From assembly GCA_910585615.1 (NCBI GenBank), contig CAJUFO010000003.1, positions 83,301 through 147,300 of the forward strand: 64,000 bases of DNA, in the 5' to 3' direction. Source of the DNA: an uncultured Acetatifactor sp. (lineage in GTDB: Bacteria > Bacillota > Clostridia > Lachnospirales > Lachnospiraceae). Positions 56,590 to 63,979 of this stretch are shown piece by piece. A program made the translations under genes and the position numbers. Within the stretch, counting starts at the first letter, position 1; every line of letters starts with the position of its first letter. The notes under the pieces were generated by a model, which was given only the letters and a program-made list of their open reading frames with translations, made no database searches and had not been told where the DNA came from.

Positions 56590-56895
56590 TTATGCATTGA
56601 TTTTGTCAATCTTGACCTTTGTGTAGAGCTGTCTGTGGCCGTTCTTCTTGTGATAGCCGGTCTTTCTCTTAAACTTGTATACAATGATTTTCCGACCCTT
56701 GCCCTGCTCTACCACAGTCCCGGATACAGTAGCGTTGGCAACATCCTGGCCTACCTTCAGTCCCTCGTCGCTCACAGCGATGACACGGTCAAAGGTAATG
56801 GCGCTGCCGGCTTCCCCTTCGAGCTTCTCGACACTGATGACATCGCCCTCGGAAACCTTGTACTGCTTTCCGCCCGTTACAATAATTGCGTACAT
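56590..56895 (-). CDS. rplU: 50S ribosomal protein L21
   Basis: L21 of 101 residues, first gene of the operon. The start MYAIIVTGGKQYKVSEGDVI and the end GYHKKNGHRQLYTKVKIDKI are diagnostic. The ATG at 56895 follows AGGAGGTGCC; an ATG seven codons upstream lies before that ribosome site and is not used. It is preceded by a 150-nt leader with a hairpin next to the ribosome site, compatible with autoregulation. Confidence 0.97.
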   Translation of the reverse strand: MYAIIVTGGKQYKVSEGDVISVEKLEGEAGSAITFDRVIAVSDEGLKVGQDVANATVSGTVVEQGKGRKIIVYKFKRKTGYHKKNGHRQLYTKVKIDKINA

Positions 56896-57046
56896 AATTA
56901 GGCACCTCCTATTCATGAACCGACAGGTTCATTTTACTCGCTGGCTTTGGTGGCATCCGCGCTCTGCGGACACGCTTCTACCGAACCATGCGGCATTTGT
57001 GCGCATACACCTTACATAAATGCAACCATATCATGCACACTAGGAC
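56896..57046 (-). promoter_or_regulatory. Leader of the rplU operon (candidate L21 leader RNA)
   Basis: About 145 nt between the promoter start and the rplU ATG. It ends with the hairpin ATGAACC-tgtc-GGTTCAT (56915-56932) just before the ribosome site and contains further GC-rich self-complementary stretches. L21 leaders that bind the ribosomal protein are common here in Firmicutes; I judge by position, not by a consensus match. Confidence 0.5.
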
Positions 57047-57076
57047 ATCATAGCACAAGGCGCCTCATTCTGTCAA
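57047..57076 (-). promoter_or_regulatory. Promoter of the rplU operon
   Basis: Minus strand: perfect TTGACA, 18-bp spacer, TATGAT. Confidence 0.75.
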
Positions 57077-57081
57077 TAGCT

Positions 57082-57708
57082 TCAACCGTTTTTCTTCTCA
57101 AAATCTTCCACATACTGGACAATCAGGTTCACAGTGCCGTCCTCCCCCAGGACGCTGCTGTTGATGCACAGGTCGTAGCTGTCCGCCCGGCCCCATTTCT
57201 TGGAAGAATAGTAATTGTAATAGCTCTGGCGCTGCTTATCCTTCTTGACGATCATGTCCTTGGCCTTGCTCTCGCTTAAGTTGTACCGCTCCATGACATG
57301 CTTCGTCTTGGCCTCGTCATTGCCGTAGATGAACAGGTTCACCACATTCGTGCGGCCGGCCAGCGCATAGTCCGCGCAGCGCCCTACGATGACGCAGGGC
57401 CCCTCGTCCGCAATCTTCTTGATGGTGTCGAACTGGGCCAGGAAGACCTTATGGCTGATTGGCATATCCACGAAAGAAGAATTGTTATAGCCAAAAGAGT
57501 AGGTATCCATGACCAGGTTATACAGAAAAGAGTTGGTAGGCCTCTCGTCATGGTTCTGGATCATCTCCTCGCAGAACCCGCTCTCCTTGGCGGCCCTGGT
57601 CAGGAGATCCTTGTCATAACATTTGATTCCGAAGTAATCCGCTACCTTTTCGCCGATTTCACGCCCTGCCGAACCGAATTGCCGTCCAATCGTAATCACT
57701 GTATTCAT
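57082..57708 (-). CDS. Cytidylate-kinase-like protein (AAA_26)
   Basis: P-loop kinase-like protein of 208 residues. The start NTVITIGRQFGSAGREIGEK holds a GxxGSxGR-type phosphate loop in place of the classical GKGT Walker motif; KCYDKDLLTRAAKESG and CVIVGRCADY follow. This family is annotated as cytidylate-kinase-like, but the true substrate is not known and the window has no second nucleotide-kinase gene to compare. It has its own promoter with palindromic boxes and ends just before the rplU promoter. Confidence 0.85.
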   Translation of the reverse strand: MNTVITIGRQFGSAGREIGEKVADYFGIKCYDKDLLTRAAKESGFCEEMIQNHDERPTNSFLYNLVMDTYSFGYNNSSFVDMPISHKVFLAQFDTIKKIADEGPCVIVGRCADYALAGRTNVVNLFIYGNDEAKTKHVMERYNLSESKAKDMIVKKDKQRQSYYNYYSSKKWGRADSYDLCINSSVLGEDGTVNLIVQYVEDFEKKNG

Positions 57709-57757
57709 ATTGATACCTCGCTTTCTTTAAATATAGAAGTTTTTTTACAAATACCAT

Positions 57758-57806
57758 AATTCTATAATAGAATCCAAAACAGGATTCTATTATCATAATT
57801 CTATTA
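57758..57806. promoter_or_regulatory. Palindromic boxes upstream of the cytidylate-kinase-like gene
   Basis: ATAATAGAATCC (57764-57775) and GGATTCTATTAT (57782-57793) form a perfect 12-bp inverted repeat; ATTCTATTAT recurs at 57797-57806 and AATTCTATAAT lies at 57758-57768. Four copies of one 10-bp motif in 49 bp look like an operator. Confidence 0.5.
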
Positions 57807-57831
57807 TATATCATTTGGAAGATTTAGACAA
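57803..57831 (-). promoter_or_regulatory. Promoter of the cytidylate-kinase-like gene
   Basis: Minus strand TTGTCT, 17-bp spacer, perfect TATAAT; the palindromic boxes lie at and after the start point. Confidence 0.65.
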
Positions 57832-57843
57832 TAGGAAATAAAT

Positions 57844-58797
57844 TTAAAGTATTTTTAACAACTGATGAAAATACTCCGGCAAAGGCGCGTCCACCTCCAC
57901 ATACTCCCCCGTGGAGGGATGGCGGAAGCCCAGCACCTTCGCGTGGAGCGTCTGCCCCCGGAGCTGGAGGGCGGGGATGCTCTTCTTCCACGGAATGTTC
58001 CTCCAATCGCCCCCGTACAGCTCGTCCCCCAGCAGCGGGTGGCCCAAAGAGGCCATATGCACCCTGATCTGATGCGTCCTCCCGGTCTCCAGGACACATT
58101 CTATATAGGTATGGCTCCTGAACCTCTCCAGCACACGGTAATGGGTGACCGCGGCCTTTCCGCCGCGTTCTGTCACAGCCATCTTCTTCCGGTCGGAGGG
58201 ATGACGGCCAACGGGCCTGTCGACGATCCCCTCATCCTCCTTCAGTACGCCATGACAGATTGCCTGATAGCGCCTTGTCAGCGTGTGCTCCTTCAATTGG
58301 GCCGCAATGCAGGCATGTGCCCTGTCGTTCTTGCAGGCGATGATGGAGCCCGTGGTATCCATGTCGATCCGGTGGACGATGCCGGGCCGAAGGATCCCGT
58401 TGATTCCAGAGAGCTCCTTCCCGCAGTGATACAGCAGCGCGTTCACCAGCGTCCCGCTGTAATGGCCCGCCGCCGGATGCACCACCATGCCCTTGGGCTT
58501 GTCCACGACAATGACATCTCCGTCTTCATACAGGATGTCCAGCGGGATGTCCTCCGGCAGGATATCCGGCTCCACAGCCTTCGGCAGAAGGAAGGCAAGC
58601 TGCTCCTCCGCCTTCACCCGATAGCTCCCCTTTACGGGGACGCCGTCCACCGTGACGGCCTCTTCCTTTATCAGCTTCTGGATAAAGGAGCGCGACAAAG
58701 AATCGATAAGCATGGCAAGACACTTATCGATTCGCTCCCCTTCCCATTCTTCAGTTATCTCATAGCGGAATTCATCCGCATAACGGAATTCGTCCAT
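57844..58797 (-). CDS. RluD-like 23S rRNA pseudouridine synthase
   Basis: RluA-family enzyme of 317 residues: S4 domain (about 18-65), then the catalytic domain with HRIDMDTTG (catalytic Asp near residue 144), RTHQIRVHMASLGHPLLGDE near 243, and the final LHAKVLGFRHPSTGE. Close to residue 268 the segment NIPWKKSIP is inserted between the YGGD strand and the QLRGQTLHA strand; it is the dispersed repeat read in another frame. The N-terminus shows a small duplication, DEFRYADEFRYE. It forms an operon with aroB and lspA. RluD is the best guess. Confidence 0.9.
   Translation of the reverse strand: MDEFRYADEFRYEITEEWEGERIDKCLAMLIDSLSRSFIQKLIKEEAVTVDGVPVKGSYRVKAEEQLAFLLPKAVEPDILPEDIPLDILYEDGDVIVVDKPKGMVVHPAAGHYSGTLVNALLYHCGKELSGINGILRPGIVHRIDMDTTGSIIACKNDRAHACIAAQLKEHTLTRRYQAICHGVLKEDEGIVDRPVGRHPSDRKKMAVTERGGKAAVTHYRVLERFRSHTYIECVLETGRTHQIRVHMASLGHPLLGDELYGGDWRNIPWKKSIPALQLRGQTLHAKVLGFRHPSTGEYVEVDAPLPEYFHQLLKIL
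57976..58004 (-). repeat. HSMEE repeat inside the RluD-like gene, alternate frame
   Basis: Minus strand GGAGGAACATTCCGTGGAAG continuing into AAGAGCATC: about 1.5 units. In this frame it encodes NIPWKKSIP, not HSMEE, showing that the unit is tolerated in more than one reading frame. Confidence 0.8.
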
Positions 58798-58807
58798 GGA
58801 ATCTCCC

Positions 58808-59332
58808 CTATTCTGCCTGTCCCTTTTTCCGGAAGCTCAGGAATTCCAGATCCGCCTCCTTATAGACGAACATGAACAGGAGGAACAGCAGGATAGCGGA
58901 TACCACAATGTAGCAGTCGGCCACATTGAAGATAGGATAGTGAATCAGCACAAAGGAAATGAAATCCACCACATAATCGAACCGGAGCCTGTCCACGATA
59001 TTGCCCAGGGCCCCGGCAATCAGCACGGACATCAGCACATGCACCACCCGGAACCGCCCCTCCCTGGGCACCCTGAACAGGAAGAACAGGACCGCTGCCA
59101 GCACCAGGAACCCGGTGATCAGGATAAAGGCCTTCCGCTCCTGGAACAGGCTGAACGCGATTCCCGTGTTCTCAAAATACTGCAGCTCTAAAACTCCCTC
59201 TATCAGCACCAGGGCCGGCCGGCCTTTCAGATTGACGGTCACCAGGTATTTCGTGAACTGATCGAAGGCCAGCAGTGCCGCCGCAATCAGCATATCTATC
59301 CATAAAAAACCATAATTCTTGTCTTTACGCAT
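58808..59332 (-). CDS. lspA: Lipoprotein signal peptidase LspA
   Basis: Aspartyl signal peptidase of 174 residues that removes lipoprotein signal peptides. Four membrane segments; catalytic aspartates are Asp123 in NIVDRLRFDYVVDFISF and Asp139 in FNVADCYI. The ATG at 59332 lies inside the end of aroB, with GAAGAGG just upstream; a longer reading is possible through an ATG two codons earlier. It ends 10 bp before the RluD-like gene, a common pairing in Firmicutes. Confidence 0.95.
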   Translation of the reverse strand: MRKDKNYGFLWIDMLIAAALLAFDQFTKYLVTVNLKGRPALVLIEGVLELQYFENTGIAFSLFQERKAFILITGFLVLAAVLFFLFRVPREGRFRVVHVLMSVLIAGALGNIVDRLRFDYVVDFISFVLIHYPIFNVADCYIVVSAILLFLLFMFVYKEADLEFLSFRKKGQAE

Positions 59333-60434
59333 GGGCATCCTCTTCGCTGAAATTAATCTCGTTGATGGCCGCGATGATTTCCTCATCGGTCACTGTCCTG
59401 TCAATGACAGCCTTTCCAATCTTTTTCAGCAGCACGAACTTGATTTGGCCGGATTCCATCTTCTTGTCGGATTTCGTCAGGCGCAGAATCTCCTGCGCAT
59501 CCAGATCGTCCACGGAGATGGGAAGGTAGAAGGGAACGAACATGTCCCGTATCTCGTAATACTCTTCCATGGCAAGGAGCTCCCGCTTCCAGGAAATATA
59601 AGCGGCGGCCACTGCCCCCAGGGCCACGCACTCTCCGTGGTACAGCCCGAATCCCTTGGCCTTCTCGATGGCATGACCTATGGTATGGCCGAAATTCAGC
59701 AACGCCCGGTCTCCCTGCTCCGTGGGATCCTTCTCCACCACCACCCGCTTCACGTTGCAGCTGCGGACCATCATTTCCTGGAGCACCGTCAAATCGCGCT
59801 CGCAAATCTCGTACATATTCTCTATCAGCCACTCATAAAAGGGGGCATCCTTGATCAGCCCGTGCTTCATGACCTCGGCAAAGCCTGCAAAATACTGCCT
59901 GTCCTCCAGCGTCTGGAGGGCCGCCAGATTCATATAGACCAGCCTGGGCATCTTGAACGCGCCTACCATATTCTTGTAGCCGTCGAAATCCACGCCTGTC
60001 TTACCGCCGATGCTGCTGTCCGCCTGGGCCAGCAATGTGGTGGGAATCTGGACATAATCGATTCCCCGCAGATAGGTGGCCGCCGCATACCCTGTGATAT
60101 CGCCCGTGACGCCTCCGCCCAGAGCCAGGAGCATGTCCTTGCGGTCAAAGCCCTCCTCAATCAGGAAACGATAGATGTCCTTCACGGTATCCAGGGTCTT
60201 GCTCGCCTCCCCCTGGGGAAAGACATACTTCACCGCTTTCACGCACTTTCCTTCCAGCAGCCGCAGCACCTCTTCCCCATAGAGCTCATCCACCTTGGAA
60301 TCCGTAATGACACAGAGTTTTTTGGTTCCGCATTCCAGAGCGGCAAGCTCCTCCGCCAGCTCGCCGAAGTCCTTCGTGAACACGATATCGTAGCAGGGTT
60401 TTTTATTATACAGAACAGACATTCTCTCAGACAT
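59325..60434 (-). CDS. aroB: 3-dehydroquinate synthase
   Basis: Second enzyme of the shikimate pathway, closing DAHP to dehydroquinate with NAD and zinc. About 369 residues. Landmarks: ALGGGVTGDITGYAAATYLRG near 104, QIPTTLLAQADSSIGGKTGV near 130 and the zinc ligands in LLNFGHTIGHAIE near 245 and YHGECVALG near 263. The start is uncertain: ATG 60434 follows GGTGGAG closely, another at 60422 gives MSVLYNKKPCYD. The 3' end overlaps lspA by 8 bp. Confidence 0.95.
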   Translation of the reverse strand: MSERMSVLYNKKPCYDIVFTKDFGELAEELAALECGTKKLCVITDSKVDELYGEEVLRLLEGKCVKAVKYVFPQGEASKTLDTVKDIYRFLIEEGFDRKDMLLALGGGVTGDITGYAAATYLRGIDYVQIPTTLLAQADSSIGGKTGVDFDGYKNMVGAFKMPRLVYMNLAALQTLEDRQYFAGFAEVMKHGLIKDAPFYEWLIENMYEICERDLTVLQEMMVRSCNVKRVVVEKDPTEQGDRALLNFGHTIGHAIEKAKGFGLYHGECVALGAVAAAYISWKRELLAMEEYYEIRDMFVPFYLPISVDDLDAQEILRLTKSDKKMESGQIKFVLLKKIGKAVIDRTVTDEEIIAAINEINFSEEDAHA

Positions 60435-60494
60435 TTCTCCACCGTACCTCTCTGTCAGCAATACGCTTCCGCACAAATCAAGTCCGCAGATGTA

Positions 60495-61034
60495 TTATGT
60501 ATTCAGCGGCATCTCAAAGGAATCGTTGAAGATATCCTGGAAGTCGCCGGATATGTCCACGCTGGACGGAGTGATGATAAAAATATAATGGGATATCTTC
60601 TGAAGATTCCCGGATATGGCAAAACAGGATCCGCTGGTGAAATCTATGATTCGCTGGGCTACCTCCACGTCCAGCCCCTCCAGGTTCAGCACCACTGTGC
60701 GGTTGGCCAGGAGCGTCTCCGTAATCTCCCTGGCATCCTCCACGGATGTAGGCTTGATTACACAGACTTCCATGCTGCTGCCGCCACCAACCCTTCGGGA
60801 TGTAGATTGCTTAATCGGCGTTATTTTGCTCGAGGATGCGGACTGTCTTTTCACGGGGGCCGCAGACATGCGCTCGTCCTCGTAATCCTCCATATCCCTT
60901 ACCTTTGAGGAAGACCTTCTGGGAGGGGGCGCCGGTTCATCGTCCTCCTCGTCCAGATAGTCGTCATCATAGTACTCTTCATCCTCTTCGCCATTTAATT
61001 TCATATAGTTCAGAAACTTATCCATTACACCCAT
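60495..61034 (-). CDS. sepF: Cell division protein SepF
   Basis: FtsZ anchor of 179 residues. It has the N-terminal amphipathic membrane helix (MGVMDKFLNYMKLN), an acidic and proline-rich linker (about 15-85) and the C-terminal SepF domain (about 88-165: VCVIKPTSVEDAREITETLL, then RTVVLNLEGLDVEVAQRIID and FTSGSCFAISG). SepF polymerises on the membrane and bundles FtsZ. It follows yggS, the order common in Firmicutes. Confidence 0.95.
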   Translation of the reverse strand: MGVMDKFLNYMKLNGEEDEEYYDDDYLDEEDDEPAPPPRRSSSKVRDMEDYEDERMSAAPVKRQSASSSKITPIKQSTSRRVGGGSSMEVCVIKPTSVEDAREITETLLANRTVVLNLEGLDVEVAQRIIDFTSGSCFAISGNLQKISHYIFIITPSSVDISGDFQDIFNDSFEMPLNT

Positions 61035-61064
61035 TCTTTCACACCATGCCTTTCGCTGTCAGGT

Positions 61065-61757
61065 TCAATGCCAAGGCCCTCTCTCGCCGAATATCCCAGT
61101 GCCCACTCTGACACAGGTGGCTCCTTCTTCTATCGCTACAGAATAATCTCCTGTCATACCCATGGACAGGGCAGTCATATTAACATTATCAATGTTTTTC
61201 CTCTCTATGTCAACAGACAATTGCTTCAATTTACGGAAATATTGGCGATTCTCTTCTGCATTTTCCACAAAAGGGGCTATGGTCATCAAACCGCGCACAT
61301 GCACGGCAGGCATCCTGGAAATTTCCTCCGCCAACCGAGGGGCCTCCTCCACAGAGACACCGAACTTGCTCTCCTCCCCGGCCACATTGACCTCTATCAG
61401 GATGTCGGTGTCCACCTGGTGCTTCACGGACTCCCTGCTGATTTCCTCCGCCAGCCGCAGGGAATCCACGCTGTGTATCATTGCCACCTTACCTATGATA
61501 TACTTTACCTTGTTCCTCTGCAGATGCCCTATCATATGCCAGCGGATGTCCGAGGGCAGCGCATCAATCCTGTCCAGGAGATCCTGCACCTTGTTTTCGC
61601 CGAAATCCCTGGCCCCGGCCTCATAGGCTTCACGCACGAACTCCAGAGGCTTCGTCTTGCTGACCGCTATCAGCGTCACGTCGCTCTGCGGGCGGCCCGC
61701 TCTCCCACAGGCCACCCTTATTCTTTCCTTTACATCCTCCATATTTTCCCGTACCAC
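61065..61757 (-). CDS. yggS: YggS-family PLP homeostasis protein
   Basis: PLP-binding protein of 230 residues with a single alanine-racemase-like barrel. The PLP lysine is Lys34 in LIAVSKTKP; GENKVQDLLD near 53, WHMIGHLQRNK near 72 and LSMGMTGDYSVAI near 195 hold the cofactor. It keeps free PLP in balance rather than catalysing a known reaction. The start is GTG at 61757, 8 bp after AAGGAGG. It sits between sepF and the HlyD-like gene. Confidence 0.93.
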   Translation of the reverse strand: MVRENMEDVKERIRVACGRAGRPQSDVTLIAVSKTKPLEFVREAYEAGARDFGENKVQDLLDRIDALPSDIRWHMIGHLQRNKVKYIIGKVAMIHSVDSLRLAEEISRESVKHQVDTDILIEVNVAGEESKFGVSVEEAPRLAEEISRMPAVHVRGLMTIAPFVENAEENRQYFRKLKQLSVDIERKNIDNVNMTALSMGMTGDYSVAIEEGATCVRVGTGIFGERGPWH

Positions 61758-61781
61758 TTTTTCATCCTCCTTGGAATACCC

Positions 61782-61812
61782 ATCTTCCTGGGTTCCTCTT
61801 CTTCCATATGCA
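61782..61812 (-). repeat. Degraded HSMEE repeat between the HlyD-like gene and yggS
   Basis: Minus strand ATATGGAAGAAGAGGAACCC then AGGAAGATGGG: the GGAAGAAGAG core of the dispersed unit is kept but the CATTCC half has changed. Confidence 0.5.
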
Positions 61813-61828
61813 TATGGTTCTTATATAT

Positions 61829-63355
61829 TCATTGCTTGATGAGCTGATCGTCCTTCACGGATTCCGCATTCAGAACGATATAGTCGTACACGCTCAGGCC
61901 GTATTTCATATTCGGCTCTACGATAGCATATTCGTCATTCTGGTCCAATATGGTAATCTGCTTGAAATCCGCGTACCCTTTGTTGATATTATATACGCCA
62001 ATCAGCGTCGCCCGCTTGCTTACCGTAAATGTTTCCTGGCTGTCCGTCTTGTAGAGATTATCCCCGGCATTCAGGATAGAGCTGTCCAGATAGTATTCCT
62101 TTGTATCATCATCAAAATAGTACACATCAATCTCCAGCACCTCGCTGGAGAGCGTGCCGTCCTCTAAAAAGGTCTGCCGCAGGATGCTGTCCCCGCCATT
62201 GTTGCCGCCGGGTACCACATACTCCTCCGGTATCAGGAAGAACTCTTTCTCCACAATGGACGACACCGGTATCTTCAGTCCCGTCTCGTCCTCTACAATC
62301 AGCTCCACGTCCAGGAACCTGTCCATGGCAAAGGTGACCATGGAATTGGTGAAGGATAGCTGCAAATAGGTGTTGCCGTCACCATTGGTGAGGAGCTTGG
62401 TCTCCCCCCAGGATTCGTACTGATTCTTCAGGAAGCGGACCTTCACGAAGCCCTCCTCCTGGAGCTGTGCGCCCCTGACAGGATCCACCGGGATGACGAT
62501 GGACCAGTCCTCGCTGGTCGACAGCTTATAGACCGCATCTCCCGCGGCCACAAGGGAATTTCCCATCATCAGCTTCTTCTCATATGCCGCATCGTCCCAG
62601 ATGGCTTCCGTCACCTCCTGTGCCGTCAGGCCCTCATATCCGTCTGTCCAATAGGTCACTATCCCCGTGTCGGGCGCATTGAAATAGTTGACGATGTTCC
62701 CGCCTGTGTCGCCTCCCAAGTCGCTGACGCTCTGGAGCATATTGGTATTGGCCAGCTTCAGCACCGTATTCTTCATGGAATATTTGAAATCATATGTACT
62801 GCCATACTCCTCGGGCCGAAATCCATGGACGAAATTCACGATTTCATTCCTGAAATCCATCAGCTCCCTGTCGGAGAGGGAATTTTCCCCAAGGCTCAGA
62901 TTCTCCAGTTCTTCGTTCAGGCGGCCTGTCTCGTCCACGATATAGACCAGATTGTTCTTCGCCACCCGCTCTCCCTCTCTTGCATAATAGTTCACGTAGC
63001 CTGCCGTCTCGGCACAGACCACCGTCTCATCCCGCAGAGCTACACCTGTATATACCGTGTCCGTAGCAAGAGAGCCCTCCTTCACTTCATATCGGACGAT
63101 ATGGCTGGTCTGGAAATAGAGGATGACGCAGACCACCACATAAAAGAAAATGACACCGAAGATCAGCATCCCGATATTCAGGTTCAGAGGCTTTCGGTAT
63201 TTCCTTATCTTGGTTACCTTCTTTGGGGCGCTCCTCCCCTTCCTGTGGGCACTGCCGTTCCGTTCCCTGTCGCGGGAGACGTTCCCGTCCCGGGGAACAT
63301 TCCGGTTCCTTTGAGAGCCTCTGCTTGATTTCCTGCCTTTCCTGCCCTTTGCCAA
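61829..63355 (-). CDS. HlyD-like membrane-anchored adaptor protein
   Basis: A 508-residue protein: a highly basic cytoplasmic N-terminus (Arg/Lys/Ser-rich, about 1-58), one membrane segment (about 62-82), then a long extracytoplasmic part containing two biotinyl-lipoyl-like beta regions (VYTGVALRDETVVCAETAGY near 103 and VSKRATLIGVYNINKGYAD near 455) around a helical hairpin, as in membrane-fusion proteins of the HlyD family. The start is TTG at 63355, 7 bp after GGAGG. It is encoded with sepF and yggS, so it may serve the division site; no ABC transporter is adjacent. Confidence 0.8.
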   Translation of the reverse strand: MAKGRKGRKSSRGSQRNRNVPRDGNVSRDRERNGSAHRKGRSAPKKVTKIRKYRKPLNLNIGMLIFGVIFFYVVVCVILYFQTSHIVRYEVKEGSLATDTVYTGVALRDETVVCAETAGYVNYYAREGERVAKNNLVYIVDETGRLNEELENLSLGENSLSDRELMDFRNEIVNFVHGFRPEEYGSTYDFKYSMKNTVLKLANTNMLQSVSDLGGDTGGNIVNYFNAPDTGIVTYWTDGYEGLTAQEVTEAIWDDAAYEKKLMMGNSLVAAGDAVYKLSTSEDWSIVIPVDPVRGAQLQEEGFVKVRFLKNQYESWGETKLLTNGDGNTYLQLSFTNSMVTFAMDRFLDVELIVEDETGLKIPVSSIVEKEFFLIPEEYVVPGGNNGGDSILRQTFLEDGTLSSEVLEIDVYYFDDDTKEYYLDSSILNAGDNLYKTDSQETFTVSKRATLIGVYNINKGYADFKQITILDQNDEYAIVEPNMKYGLSVYDYIVLNAESVKDDQLIKQ

Positions 63356-63450
63356 TCCAACGCCTCCAAACAAAAGCCCCGGGATAGAACTTTCCGAGGC
63401 TTTCGTGTGTAATCAATCCAATCATCTATGACATTGTAGCCTATATTTCA

Positions 63451-63870
63451 TCACAGGGACACAATGACTTTGTCCTTCAAATCTTCCGGGAGCTGAGACT
63501 CATCCATGGATATGCTCAAGATGAAATCCACTCCATAACTATTGCTGAGTTTTTCCAATTTTTTCATAACGGATCCGATTTCCTGACCCTCAAGGCATGC
63601 TATCTTTAAGAAGTTGTCGAAATACATCTGCTGCAGGTCGTGATCCTGGGAGACGATGCCGCTGACGAAGCCCACGAACTCGTCGCTGTTCTCAATCATG
63701 TACTGGGAGACGTCAATCAGACGCACCTTATTGTTCAGCTCGTACATATGTTTGGCATTCTTATCAAGATATACGATATTGCCTGCAATCTCCTTGATTT
63801 CGCTATTCACCTTCTCCAATAGCTGCGTTGTCTTACCTTTACCCTTATTGCCTACAATTAACTGGACCAT
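63451..63870 (-). CDS. P-loop protein of unknown function
   Basis: A 139-residue protein starting MVQLIVGNKGKGKTTQLLEK, a P-loop (GNKGKGKT at 7-14) with no Walker B or other ATPase motifs I can assign. Only the N-terminal half of a typical P-loop fold seems present. In related genomes such genes are labelled PilT-like, which I consider weak. An AGGAGGG site precedes the ATG, and a promoter lies upstream. The gap to the HlyD-like start (63356-63450) holds nothing else. Confidence 0.75.
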   Translation of the reverse strand: MVQLIVGNKGKGKTTQLLEKVNSEIKEIAGNIVYLDKNAKHMYELNNKVRLIDVSQYMIENSDEFVGFVSGIVSQDHDLQQMYFDNFLKIACLEGQEIGSVMKKLEKLSNSYGVDFILSISMDESQLPEDLKDKVIVSL

Positions 63871-63914
63871 TGGAAACCCTCCTATAGTATTAATATTTGC
63901 AATGCCCTAACTCC

Positions 63915-63943
63915 ATTATAAGTGAAACCTGTCCAAAAAACAA
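63915..63943 (-). promoter_or_regulatory. Promoter of the P-loop gene
   Basis: Minus strand TTGTTT, 17-bp spacer, perfect TATAAT, about 45 bp before the ATG. Confidence 0.6.
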
Positions 63944-63956
63944 CCTCTAAGTCACC

Positions 63957-63979
63957 AACCCCCACTTCAAGTGGGGGTT
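63957..63979. terminator. Hairpin near the right edge
   Basis: AACCCCCACT and AGTGGGGGTT form a perfect 10-bp stem with a 3-nt loop, followed by GCAAGAGGCCCCCCAAGGGG at the window edge. It can be an intrinsic terminator or the subterminal hairpin of a mobile element that lies outside. Confidence 0.5.
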
